From Fictibacillus terranigra (GTDB lineage: Bacteria; Bacillota; Bacilli; Bacillales; Fictibacillaceae): a stretch of DNA of 64,000 bases. The notes beneath the pieces were generated by a model, which searched no databases, was not told where the DNA came from, and worked only from the letters and a program-made list of their open reading frames with translations. A program made the translations under genes and the position numbers. Shown piece after piece: positions 26,687 through 35,717 of the stretch (its first letter is position 1; the number at the start of each line of letters is the position of its first letter). Where the stretch lies: positions 62,001-126,000 of the forward strand of contig NZ_JAUHLN010000005.1 of assembly GCF_030412265.1 (NCBI RefSeq), read 5' to 3'.

Positions 26687-28177
26687 TTATGCCTTTGTTG
26701 TCTGCTTTCTATAATCTTGAACGGAGTCTAAAGGAAAGATCGGCCGATTGATTCGTTCATAATGAAATGACGAAAAATCACAAGTGCTTAAACCAGGTGA
26801 ATCGACAGTAATAATTTTCTTTGCGATGGACTGGAAGGCAGCTCGAAAGTGCTGACTTGATTTTAAGGCTACAATTTTGTAATTGGCTACATCGATTCCA
26901 TGAAGCAAGAAAATCTGCTCATCAAAGGTTTGGGCTCTGACGGAGCACACAATAATATCGACATTTGCGGCTTTTAATCTCGCGGATTTTCCAAGATTTA
27001 CTTTTAATCCTCGCCACATGGGAGAAGATTGAAAAAACTGGCCATCCGATAAACTCTTGACATATACTTTTAGAGGCAAAGGTTCTCCGTGTAATAAATC
27101 GGTTTTGCCTCCTAATTCTACATCGATATATGACCCTACCCCTATTTGATGGGCCAACTCTGCTACTTCAGGATCATAAATAAATCCAAAGCACGTATTG
27201 GGAGCATTCGCTTCAACCATCGCTTTTAATAAAAATGTTCCATCTCCTGGTGTCCCTCCACCTGGGTTATCGGACGTTTCGTTGATAACGATGGGGTAGT
27301 CTGCTTTAGATAAAGCCTGTTGAATTCCTTCCTCAGGATTGGGGAGATCTGTTTGAAACTCCATTCTCTTCTCCCAGATCGTTTTGGCTACCTCGTTCCC
27401 CACTTGTTGAGCTAATAAAGGTTTTCCGTTGGTAATGGTGACTACGGAAACGCCAACATCAGGAATATCGGTATAAGGGAACCCGTGGAAGAACGTGCAA
27501 TCCACCACATCCTGTTTCTTTTCCCATTCCCAGCAAATCTCATTGATATCCTTGGCTGGAGAATGATAGGTTGTGGAGGTGGGAATCATAAGCGGTAGCT
27601 GTTCTAGATGCATAACAGGTTCTATTTCGCCTTGAATAATTTGTTCTAATAACTCAATGGCTTCCTTTCCTCTTACATGAGAATCCGTATGGGGATAAAA
27701 ATGAACGCCTAAAAGGGCATTGGCTTCTTGCACCATTAATTTTGTTACGTTGGCATGCAAATCTAATGTTATAACAATAGGAATCTCATATCCTATGGAA
27801 CGCCTAAGAGCCTTTAGCAAAGACCCCTCTAAGTCGTCCACTCCTTCAGCAACGCCAGCCCCATGTAAAGCAAGACAGATTCCGTCTACGTCTCCTGCAT
27901 ATTGGATGCTGGTGATTAACTCGTTCTCTAATGTTTCATAGGTTTCTTTCGTGATCATGCCTGACGGCCCTGTAAAGGTAGAAAAGGCAGGTGCGATTTC
28001 GATACCAAGCTGGTTGCATTTATCAATCATGCCCCCTACGTAATCATCAACCCCTAAATGTCTTTCAATAATTTTCTCCTTATAATCCCATTCCCAGCTT
28101 TTAAAACGTTCTACTGTCGTTGCCACATTAGAGAATGTATTTGTTTCATGAGCAATCTGCCCTATCGCAATTCTCAT
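26687..28177 (-). CDS. M81 (MlrC-like) family metallopeptidase/amidohydrolase
   Basis: A 496-residue protein of the MlrC family, named for the enzyme that cleaves linearised microcystin, a D-amino-acid-containing peptide. Signature stretches are GQIAHETNTFSNV at the start, CLALHGAGV, VITLDLHANV, GVHFYPHTDSHVRG, FHGFPYTDIPD and DNPGGGTPGDGTFLL, which carry the expected His and Asp metal ligands. GGGAGGAG site before ATG; 14 bases separate it from the upstream hydrolase gene. Its substrate here is unknown. Its neighbours suggest a peptide or amide with D-residues. Confidence 0.9.
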   Translation of the reverse strand: MRIAIGQIAHETNTFSNVATTVERFKSWEWDYKEKIIERHLGVDDYVGGMIDKCNQLGIEIAPAFSTFTGPSGMITKETYETLENELITSIQYAGDVDGICLALHGAGVAEGVDDLEGSLLKALRRSIGYEIPIVITLDLHANVTKLMVQEANALLGVHFYPHTDSHVRGKEAIELLEQIIQGEIEPVMHLEQLPLMIPTSTTYHSPAKDINEICWEWEKKQDVVDCTFFHGFPYTDIPDVGVSVVTITNGKPLLAQQVGNEVAKTIWEKRMEFQTDLPNPEEGIQQALSKADYPIVINETSDNPGGGTPGDGTFLLKAMVEANAPNTCFGFIYDPEVAELAHQIGVGSYIDVELGGKTDLLHGEPLPLKVYVKSLSDGQFFQSSPMWRGLKVNLGKSARLKAANVDIIVCSVRAQTFDEQIFLLHGIDVANYKIVALKSSQHFRAAFQSIAKKIITVDSPGLSTCDFSSFHYERINRPIFPLDSVQDYRKQTTKA

Positions 28178-28191
28178 ACAGTAACTCCTCC

Positions 28192-29097
28192 CTACATAAA
28201 ATTTTGTACAGTATAAATCAACCTTTTTTCCACGAACGAAGTAACGGTTGAAATAAAATGTTTGTATTCATCTTTAATGACGTTATGGCTGCTTTTTTCG
28301 AATATCACTAACTCGTTATCTGGAATTTTTTCGGCAAGTACAAAAGACTCTTCTACCGGCGTAATCCAATCATGACGGCCTGCTATTATCAAAGAAGGAC
28401 ATTTAATAGATTTTAGTTGTCCGATGACATTATACGTTTTTAAGAATCCTTTAAATCCTGCATTTAAAGCTTTAAAAGATCGATTCGATCTTTCATAAGC
28501 TTCTGTTCTTTTTTGTAGTTCTAGTTGAGTAGGTTTTGGATTAAATGAAAATGAATATAAAGGTTCCATTACTTTGTAGTATTCCGTTAACTGTTCTTGG
28601 GAGTCAAATTCTCCGTTCCAGAGGATTTGTGCCATTTTTTGCTGTTCGTTGGTCCCTTTTTCCGACACAATTTTCTTTGCTTTTTCAATAAAATTGAAAC
28701 TAGGTGATGTTGTGATCAATAGAAGACTGGAAACGTTTTGAGGATATGCAATGGCATAGCTTAGTGCAACCATTCCTCCATACGATTGTCCCATAAGAAC
28801 AATCTTCTTTAATCCTAAATATTTTCTTAATGCTTCTAAATCCTCTACATTTTGGTTCAAAGTATAGGTCGATGAAGATTGGCATTCAGAAAAACCACTT
28901 CCCCGATTATCGATATAGACGAGTTGCATCAAATCGGATAATGGGGTTAAATGTGGTTTGTACACCGTGTGATCTCCTCCTGGACCGCCATGGAGGACAA
29001 AACAAGTTGGTTTCTCCCTTAATTTCGGCCCTTCGGGAACGAATCCTGAACCTTCAATATCAAAAAATAGACGTGTATCATTTACAATTGCGTACAT
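28192..29097 (-). CDS. Alpha/beta-hydrolase, proline-iminopeptidase-like
   Basis: Serine hydrolase of 301 residues, cytoplasmic. The oxyanion-hole motif FVLHGGPGGDH, the nucleophile elbow GQSYGGMVAL, the Asp in AGRHDWITP and the His in SSHNVIKDEY form a complete catalytic triad in the order seen in prolyl iminopeptidases (S33 family). It sits between the MFS and M81 genes. N-terminal residue release from imported peptides is the likely role, but S33 members also hydrolyse amides and lactones. Confidence 0.88.
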   Translation of the reverse strand: MYAIVNDTRLFFDIEGSGFVPEGPKLREKPTCFVLHGGPGGDHTVYKPHLTPLSDLMQLVYIDNRGSGFSECQSSSTYTLNQNVEDLEALRKYLGLKKIVLMGQSYGGMVALSYAIAYPQNVSSLLLITTSPSFNFIEKAKKIVSEKGTNEQQKMAQILWNGEFDSQEQLTEYYKVMEPLYSFSFNPKPTQLELQKRTEAYERSNRSFKALNAGFKGFLKTYNVIGQLKSIKCPSLIIAGRHDWITPVEESFVLAEKIPDNELVIFEKSSHNVIKDEYKHFISTVTSFVEKRLIYTVQNFM

Positions 29098-29158
29098 TTA
29101 GTACACCTCCAAACCGATTACTGTTCACTGTGAGGAGGAGATTGAATTCTCCCCCTTC

Positions 29159-30388
29159 TTAAATGTTTACTGCTCTTGTTTCTAAGGAATTTTTTGCGTC
29201 ACCTAAAGTTAAGCAAGCAATAATGGAAATAAGGGAGGAAAAAATTAAAAAGAAGAAGGCCGCATCATAGGATCCATTAAAAGCAGTGATTAAATAGCCC
29301 ATGACCAATGGAGAGACAAAGCCAGCTAACTGACCACCAAAATTGACCATTCCTGCTGCTGATCCCATTACTGCTGTCGGAAGAATTTTTAGAGGTAATG
29401 ACCAAATCCCTGCGAACCCTGCATATAAGAAAAAAGCTGAGAGTACTTGATAGATAATAGCTAATTCAATTGAAGGTGTTTTAAACATTAAGTAAAGGAA
29501 TAATGCTCCGAGTACTTCTACAATAATCGCAAAATATTTTTCTCGGTTAATAAAATACTTATCTACTAACCAACCTCCTAAAATCATCGCTACTCCTCCA
29601 GCAAAGAATGGTAATGAGGCAACGAATCCGGCCTGAAGTAAATCTAAATGACGAACTTTTAACAAGTAAGAAGGTAGCCAGGAAGCAAATCCCCATAAAA
29701 CCACATCCAATCCAAACCAGGCTATGACAAGTTTCCACATCGTGGGTGTTGTCAATAAATCTTTTATGGAAATTTTTTTCCCCAGACTTTGACTCTTATC
29801 GTTTTCTGTTTGATTTGGCTTCTTTAGAACCAAACCATATACAACCACAAGGACCAATCCAACTAATGCAATGACAATAAACATGTGTCGCCATCCCAGC
29901 CACAGCATCATTGGTGCTGCAACCAGAGGAGCTACGGCAGCACCAAATGCGTTGGAAGATAACATACCGGACTGTGCCTTCGCTCGTTCGGCTTTTGGAA
30001 AATATTCGGCAACTGCTTTTGAACTGGCTGCAGGGAATCCGCTTTCACCAACTCCGAAGAAAAAGCGGATGACGAGCAAAGAAGCCAATGACCATGCAAA
30101 GCCCGTAAACGCCGTGAACAATGACCATGCAATAAGTGATACAATCATGACTCTTTTTGAACCGTACTTGTCTGCCAAAAAACCTCCTGGAATTTGCATT
30201 AAGGCATAACCCGCAAAAAAACTGCTAAGAACAATCCCTAACGATGCAGCACTTAGATGAAGGTCATCACCTATGGCTGTTAGAGCAACACTCATTACCA
30301 TACGGTCTAAATAAGCAACCATCCATCCTGCAAAAAGAATAAAAAGGATAAAAAACTTATTCTGAGAGAACTCGCGCAAACGCCCCAT
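29159..30388 (-). CDS. MFS transporter (anion:cation symporter type)
   Basis: Twelve-segment major facilitator of about 409 residues. It has the ACS-family signature (GWMVAYLDRMVMSVAL in helix 1, then GGFLADKYGSKRVM as the loop 2-3 motif). The frame is open to 30445, but the ATG at 30388 has a GGGGGG site 6 bases upstream and precedes MGRLREF, a normal N-terminus, so that start is chosen. Family members import organic acids such as hexuronates, phthalate or N-acyl compounds. The operon suggests an N-acylated or amidated amino acid (inference). Confidence 0.9.
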   Translation of the reverse strand: MGRLREFSQNKFFILFILFAGWMVAYLDRMVMSVALTAIGDDLHLSAASLGIVLSSFFAGYALMQIPGGFLADKYGSKRVMIVSLIAWSLFTAFTGFAWSLASLLVIRFFFGVGESGFPAASSKAVAEYFPKAERAKAQSGMLSSNAFGAAVAPLVAAPMMLWLGWRHMFIVIALVGLVLVVVYGLVLKKPNQTENDKSQSLGKKISIKDLLTTPTMWKLVIAWFGLDVVLWGFASWLPSYLLKVRHLDLLQAGFVASLPFFAGGVAMILGGWLVDKYFINREKYFAIIVEVLGALFLYLMFKTPSIELAIIYQVLSAFFLYAGFAGIWSLPLKILPTAVMGSAAGMVNFGGQLAGFVSPLVMGYLITAFNGSYDAAFFFLIFSSLISIIACLTLGDAKNSLETRAVNI

Positions 30389-30510
30389 AATATACCCCCC
30401 TAATGATTTTAAATTAACCACGCGGTTTGATTTAAGCAAAAACAATGGAGTTCATATTCTTTTTTTAAAAATTTGAACAGAATTTGTGTTTCGGCAGGAG
30501 AAGAGTAAAT

Positions 30511-32015
30511 CTAACTTCTGTAGGATATTTGCTGAAGGTCTAAGGGGCGATTTTTACAAATGTCATAGATATGATTCCAGGGTTTTAGTTTTTCAAATAT
30601 AGCACTAGCTGTTATGACATCGGTATCTGCGTAACGTTTTCCGATGATTTGCATTCCGACGGGAAGTTGGTCTGCAAGCCCTGCAGGTATGGATGCACAT
30701 GGATGACCCGTAAAATTGGTGAGGTATGTCATACACCATCCATTAATGAGTCGATTTCTTCACCGTTAATTTGACTCGGCCCGACGGTGTTTCCAGCATG
30801 GCCGTTTTCCGTTGGGAGGGATGCTACAGTTGGTGTGATTAATAAATCATACTTTTTAAATACGCTTTGAATCTTGTCATAAATGGTAGTACGCATAATT
30901 TGATCTTGGTGAACATCAAGCATGTTCATCTGGTAAGCTTTCTCAATCCATTCAAGATACTGAGGAGGCAAATCTTCTCGATGATCCTTTAATAAATCAA
31001 TTCCCTTACTTTTATAATTTTCGAATATGGAAATAGACCCTCTCATTACGACTCGATTAAAGAGTTCGCTTAACTCACGTTGATCGTAAGGAATACCAAT
31101 ATCCACTTCTTCAACGGTAGCTCCAGCCTGCTTGAATACTTTTACGGCTTGGGCAACGGTTTGAGCAACACGACTATCAACCGGGTAAACGTCAAAATTT
31201 GGACTGTAAGCAATTCGCCAATCTTTGATAGAACCCTTTAATGCCGAAAGGAAGTCCACTTTTTTATTTAGACAATAAGGATCCCGATCGTCATATCCAG
31301 TTAACATGTCAAGACTTAGTGCGGCGTCTTCGACAGTCCGAGTGAGTGTTCCCTCTGATGAGAAAATGTACGTTCTAAAACCATCAGGTCGTCCTAGGAA
31401 AGGAACGCGTCCTCCAGAAGGCTTAAAACCATAAATTCCACACCATGCGGCTGGGATTCGAGTGGATCCACCGGTATCCGATCCTTGAGCAATGGGAACA
31501 AGACCATCAGCCACTGCAGCGGCGCTACCACCAGATGATCCTCCTGGATTTCTTCTTAAATCGAATGGATTTCGTGTAGGTCCAAACAAGTAATTATCTG
31601 TCACCCCACGAAAACCTAAAACGGGACTATTCGTTTTACCTAGTAAAATACCACCTGCCTTTTCAAAACGTTCCCCATAAGCACAATAATGGTTTACTAC
31701 ATTATCTTTAAATGCTCTGACGCCCCCAAAGGTAGAAATCCAGCCGGGCTTCGCACCGAACAAATCTTTTAAAGCAGAGGGCACACCATGAAAAATGCCA
31801 ACATTTTCTCCGGCTAGTAAAGAACGTTCTGCCTCCTTTGCTTTGTTCAACGCGTCTTTATAACCAAAGTAGACAAAGGCATTTAAACTTTTATTTCTCT
31901 CCTCAATACGACTGATAAAGGCCTCTGTCACTTCTACAGGGGAAAATTCACGGTCTTTGATTTTAGAAGCTATCTCACTTGCAGACATAAAGGCCACTTC
32001 ATTATGAGAAATCAT
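30511..32015 (-). pseudogene. Amidase-signature hydrolase with one frameshift
   Basis: Ser-Ser-Lys amidase (AS family). The N-terminal 425 residues contain Lys in SALKDLFG, the GGSSGGSAAAVADGLVPIAQ stretch and GSDTGGSTRIPAAW, so the catalytic triad is complete. Near 30730 the frame breaks: SLMDG ends at a stop, while the conserved C-terminus (MTYLTNFTGHPCASIPAG, QLPVGMQIIGKRY) continues one frame over to 30511. Restoring one missing base (DWCMTYLTN) repairs it. So this is a very recent pseudogene or a sequence error. It is the first gene of the D-amino-acid cluster and could release amines from amino-acid amides. Confidence 0.85.
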
Positions 32016-32084
32016 TTAAAACCTCCAACTAAAAATTTAAATCATACTGGATAATTCAATCCCCTATAACCCCCTTTTAACTTT

Positions 32085-32148
32085 TTGAAGTGTCAACTTC
32101 AATAAAAAAGTAATTTGAAGTTTAAACTTTACGCATTAAAGTTTAAAC
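32085..32148. promoter_or_regulatory. Cluster of inverted repeats upstream of the amidase
   Basis: TTGAAGT-GTCA-ACTTCAA (32085-32102) is followed by GTTTAAACTTTA-cgcat-TAAAGTTTAAAC (32120-32148), a perfect 12-bp inverted repeat whose arms are themselves AAGTTTAAAC palindromes spaced 21 bases apart. It lies 70-130 bases before the amidase start and is a strong operator candidate for the minus-strand cluster. The 21-base period fits two dimers on the same face of the helix. The binder may be RpiR, or a MarR-type protein. Confidence 0.6.
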
Positions 32149-32223
32149 AATTTAGAAGATTTAGTCAATTACTATTTTATTTTGTAGAACGTCGAAACGA
32201 ATTGTTCGTTTTGGGTGAACCCT

Positions 32224-32265
32224 AAAAAAAAAGGCGAGATTGGAACGGATTCTTCCAAACTCGCC
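32224..32265 (-). terminator. Strong intrinsic terminator (minus strand)
   Basis: GGCGAG-A-TTGGAA and TTCCAA-A-CTCGCC form a 13-position stem with one A/A mismatch and a 7-base loop; on the minus strand it is followed by nine T. It would stop minus-strand readthrough from the cold-shock gene into the amidase cluster. Confidence 0.75.
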
Positions 32266-32465
32266 TCTTTCTATAATTTGAACCAATTTTATTTGAATAT
32301 GTAACTTTCTCCTTTTGATCAACATGCCAGTTCATTTAATAATTACTGATTTTAACAAGCATATTCTTGTTGATACAGTATCTTACCCTATTTTTAGAAA
32401 AAATCATGAAATCTTAAATTACTATGTTATACTTAGTTAAACCATTTACTTACTTGTACAATTTA

Positions 32466-32492
32466 CCTGCTCTTGCGTTGAGCGGGTTTTTT
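32466..32492 (+). terminator. Intrinsic terminator with no obvious plus-strand gene
   Basis: CCTGCTC pairs with GAGCGGG (one G-U), followed by six T on the plus strand. No open reading frame on that strand precedes it within 450 bases, so it may end a small RNA or be a relic. Confidence 0.55.
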
Positions 32493-32514
32493 AATGCACT
32501 TTATTAAACAAAAA

Positions 32515-32545
32515 AACAGATCCTTTTAAAAAGGACCTGTTTTTA
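32515..32545. terminator. Bidirectional terminator after the cold-shock gene
   Basis: AACAG-A-TCCTTTT and AAAAGGA-C-CTGTT form a stem with A-runs and T-runs on both sides, 10 bases after the cspB-like stop codon. Confidence 0.75.
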
Positions 32546-32554
32546 TTTAATTTA

Positions 32555-32755
32555 TTATGCTTTTTGAACGTTTGCAGCTTGAGGTCCACGAGCACCTTGC
32601 TGAACGTCAAAAGTAACTTTTTGACCTTCGTCTAATGATTTGAAACCTTCAGATTGGATAGCAGAGAAATGAACGAATACGTCCTCTTCACCTTCGCGTT
32701 CGATAAATCCGAAACCTTTTTCTGCATTAAACCATTTAACTGTACCTTGTTCCAA
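32555..32755 (-). CDS. csp: Cold-shock protein (CspB family)
   Basis: Single cold-shock domain of 66 residues, a nucleic-acid chaperone that melts RNA structure. RNP1 (KGFGFIE) and RNP2 (VFVHFSAI) are intact. The start is TTG, 9 bases after a GGAGG site; the family normally begins with a residue before GTVKWFN, which supports this start. A long AT-rich leader of more than 150 bases lies upstream, as is usual for cold-inducible members. No other gene is seen from 32756 to 33255; a 70-codon open frame on the plus strand there lacks a ribosome site and looks spurious. Confidence 0.96.
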   Translation of the reverse strand: MEQGTVKWFNAEKGFGFIEREGEEDVFVHFSAIQSEGFKSLDEGQKVTFDVQQGARGPQAANVQKA

Positions 32756-33255
32756 AATTATTTCCTCCTAGTGCGTTAAACAACACAAAATGTTACAATT
32801 CTTGCCCAAAGTGATCACCCAGATGAAAAATCGAATACTTAAACTTCTTTTACACCGAACAAAAATAATCCTTTTTTATTCTAACAGAAATTAGAAGAAA
32901 AAGCTATTTTTAAGAAAATAAATAATATTTAAAACCAACGTGAAGTATGACCTTCGTTTAACCTCTTCCTTCTAATTGAGACAGTAAAAGAACAGAAGAG
33001 CCCTGGTATCTAAAACAGATGGAGCTTTCTCGATGGTTTAAACATTGTTCCTTTACATCTATATTCCTGACAGAGGGTTCTTCCTGTCCAACGCAAAAAT
33101 TATTTTTCTTTTCTTTTTCATTTTTCATACATGAAGGTAGAGTAATTAAGTTGCTCTCATTAATAACTGCTTTTTTAATGTTTCTTACTAAATACGATAA
33201 GACCGAAAAGAAATATATTTGGGAGCATTAAGCTTACGTGTTGCCATTCTCACCT

Positions 33256-33564
33256 TCAAAATTCCAAAACCGTGTATGCGGCAATACTTTTATCCCATTG
33301 ATCTAAATATGAATTTAGGATACGGCAAACGTTTTGATAATTAAGCCGAAAATGAGCTTTTCTTTTCCCCGTACATCCTTCATACATAATCGTTTCTATA
33401 AACTGTCCTTCACTCAGCAATTCCACGGTTTCGTAGACAATTTTTGTTTTTTTTCCTTTACGATCCACAGATGATCCATTGACTTGAAAAACGAATTGTT
33501 TCTTTTGATTATCCCGTTCTTCCAACCAACGTAATATCCGTTTTTGCATTTCGTCTCGCACCAT
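33256..33564 (-). CDS. Small uncharacterised protein
   Basis: Charged protein of about 102 residues with no signal peptide or membrane segment. The N-terminal third is helical and basic (DEMQKRILRWLEERDNQKK), followed by beta-like FVFQVNGSSV and KKTKIVYETVELLSEG, and a C-terminal stretch NYQNVCRILNSYLDQWD. I do not recognise the family. The frame is open up to 33621, but the ATG at 33564 has an AGAAGGTG site at 6-base spacing, so it is chosen. It is divergent from the marR operon. Confidence 0.6.
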   Translation of the reverse strand: MVRDEMQKRILRWLEERDNQKKQFVFQVNGSSVDRKGKKTKIVYETVELLSEGQFIETIMYEGCTGKRKAHFRLNYQNVCRILNSYLDQWDKSIAAYTVLEF

Positions 33565-33673
33565 TTTCATCACCTTCTCATTGGTGTATAGGAATTTAAA
33601 GTGTTCATTCAAAGCATACATGCACCTTACATTGTTTTACCAGAAGAACACTGGCTATTTGCATACATTGTAA

Positions 33674-33689
33674 TTGAAAGCGATAACAA
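33674..33689. promoter_or_regulatory. Full-consensus cre (CcpA) box
   Basis: TTGAAAGCGATAACAA fits WTGNAANCGNWNNCWW at every position. It lies 145 bases before the marR start and about 110 before the divergent small gene, so CcpA may repress the transporter operon when a preferred carbon source is present. Confidence 0.6.
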
Positions 33690-33833
33690 TTTCAATAACA
33701 CCGAGTATTCTACTACCGAGTGACCGATATTCCTTAGCCATTTGATGGTCGCTTCGGTTGACAAAAGCAACAATTTACAATTATTATTGAGTTAATATTC
33801 ATAGTTTTCTGTAAAATTTGGGAGATTTACTTA

Positions 33834-34274
33834 ATGAATGCTGAAAAAATCCGGAAATTCAATCGTTTTTATACCCGTGTACTTGGTCTTATGAATCAAT
33901 ATACAGATAAAAGCAAGTTCACTTTACTAGAAACTCAGCTTTTATATGAAATCAATAGAAATAAGGGGTGTTCAGCCAATGACTTAATCAATTTTTTTCA
34001 ATTGGACAAAGGTTATTTAAGCAGGGTGTTAAAGAAGTTGGAAAGCCAAAATGCTGTGATAAGACATTACTCCTCTGAGGATAAAAGAAAAATCAAACTG
34101 TACCTTACCAATGACGGAAAGAAAGAGTTAGATGATCTTATTGCATTATCCAATTGCTATGTTTTAAGCATGGTTGACCAGATTCCTGAAGAAGAACAAC
34201 TAAAACTTATTAAAGCCATGGAACAAATTGAACTCATACTGACTGAATTTGTGGATCAAAAAAGAAACAAATAA
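33834..34274 (+). CDS. MarR-family transcriptional regulator
   Basis: Winged helix-turn-helix protein of 146 residues. The DNA-binding region is INRNKGCSANDLINFFQLDK followed by YLSRVLKKLESQNAVIRH and the wing SSEDKRKIKLYLTNDGKKEL, standard for MarR. GGGAG site before the ATG. It lies 15 bases ahead of the symporter gene on the same strand, so it probably autoregulates the three-gene operon. Confidence 0.93.
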   Translation: MNAEKIRKFNRFYTRVLGLMNQYTDKSKFTLLETQLLYEINRNKGCSANDLINFFQLDKGYLSRVLKKLESQNAVIRHYSSEDKRKIKLYLTNDGKKELDDLIALSNCYVLSMVDQIPEEEQLKLIKAMEQIELILTEFVDQKRNK

Positions 34275-34289
34275 CAGGAGGTATTCATT

Positions 34290-35702
34290 TTGGCCAATTA
34301 TATCCATATCACTGTTGTCGCTCTGTATCTTGTTTTTATGATTATTATGGGAATGTATTATGCTAAAAAAGAAGTAAAAACAAGTGAGGATTTTATGGTG
34401 GCAGGCAGAAGGCTTCCGAGCCTGGTTCTCATCGGCACTTTATTGGCCACATGGGTCGGTTCCGGGACTGTTGTTGGCGGGGCAAGCTTTATTTACCAAT
34501 ACGGACCTTTTGCTGCGTTAATTTATTTTGCCGGTGCGCCCCTTGGCATTATTGTTCTTTATTTTATCGCTGACAAAGCTCGTGTCCGTGCCAAATACAC
34601 AATCCCAGAAATGCTTGAGATTCGCTTCGGCAAAAAAACACGACTCATTTCTGCCGTTTTTATTTTACTCGCTTATGTGGGGATTACGTCCTATCAGTTT
34701 ATTGGTGGAGGCTATGTTTTAAATATCACCACCGGCATGCCAGTTGAAGTCGGAACTATGATTACTGCTTTTATTGTTATTTTCCTTGCGACTACCGGCG
34801 GACTTTTCTCAGTCGCTTATACGGACTTCCTAAGTTCCTTTCTCATTGTTTTTGGCTTTCTGATCGGTGTCCCCCTCGCACTCTATTTAGCAGGCGGTTT
34901 TGAAGGTCTTGCCCAAAACATTCCTGAACAAAAACTAACTTGGAATGGTGGCCTTACCACTGCTCAAATCCTTGGCTTCTTCCTACCCACTTTCTTGCTT
35001 ATTCTTGGTGACCAGAATATGTACCAGCGTTTTTCAGCTGCAAAAGATCCCCAAAGTGCCAAAAAATCTACCATTGGTTTTTTTCTAGGTGATGTCCTCA
35101 TTGTCATATTGTCGATTACATTAGCGACATGCTCCATCGTTTTATTTCCAAACATTGCACCAGATACAGCGATCCTGGAATTGGCAGCAAAAGGTTTTCC
35201 TACCGTTATGGGTTCGCTCATTTTAGCCTCATGCGTGGCTTTTATAATCACAACAGGTAACTCCTATCTGTTGTCATCTGCTGGAAATTTGGTGTACGAC
35301 TTAATTAAATCGTTTAAGAAGGATGCTGTGCCAGAGGAAAATCTTTTAGGTTTTAACCGGATAGTCGTGATTATTCTAGGCATATTAGCTTATGCGATGG
35401 GTCAGTTTTTCCCGTCTGTTTTGTCAATCCAGATGTATTCCTACACGATGTACGGCGCAGCCATTACACCTACCATAATAGCCAGCTTTCTATGGAAAAG
35501 AGCGACGACCGCAGGTGCAATATCCTCTATTATCACAGGTGGACTAGCCACTCTTTTTTGGGAATTGGTTCTCGGCAAGCCGATGGGTTGGAACAGCATC
35601 CTTTTTTCCCTGCCGCTTTCAATCCTTGCTCTTATTGTTGTCAGTCTGTTTACCATTAATAAGCCCCAACCGCTTGACCAAAATACAATTTCCATAAAAT
35701 AA
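34290..35702 (+). CDS. Sodium:solute symporter (SSS family)
   Basis: Membrane transporter of 470 residues with about 13 hydrophobic segments and the SSS core (VAGRRLPSLVLIGTLLATWV, then GSGTVVGGASFIYQYG near residues 55-72, and YTIPEMLEIRFG). The start is TTG with an AGGAGG site 8 bases upstream. The SSS family imports solutes such as proline, pantothenate, choline or acids using a sodium gradient. The partner is a creatinase-like M24 enzyme 15 bases downstream, so the substrate is probably a small nitrogen compound that this enzyme hydrolyses (inference). Confidence 0.93.
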   Translation: MANYIHITVVALYLVFMIIMGMYYAKKEVKTSEDFMVAGRRLPSLVLIGTLLATWVGSGTVVGGASFIYQYGPFAALIYFAGAPLGIIVLYFIADKARVRAKYTIPEMLEIRFGKKTRLISAVFILLAYVGITSYQFIGGGYVLNITTGMPVEVGTMITAFIVIFLATTGGLFSVAYTDFLSSFLIVFGFLIGVPLALYLAGGFEGLAQNIPEQKLTWNGGLTTAQILGFFLPTFLLILGDQNMYQRFSAAKDPQSAKKSTIGFFLGDVLIVILSITLATCSIVLFPNIAPDTAILELAAKGFPTVMGSLILASCVAFIITTGNSYLLSSAGNLVYDLIKSFKKDAVPEENLLGFNRIVVIILGILAYAMGQFFPSVLSIQMYSYTMYGAAITPTIIASFLWKRATTAGAISSIITGGLATLFWELVLGKPMGWNSILFSLPLSILALIVVSLFTINKPQPLDQNTISIK

Positions 35703-35717
35703 GAAAGGTGATGAAAA

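Noticed and set aside
33019-33231. 70-codon plus-strand open frame in the cold-shock leader region
   Set aside because: No ribosome site, biased phenylalanine/serine composition and position opposite the cspB-like leader; no family resemblance.
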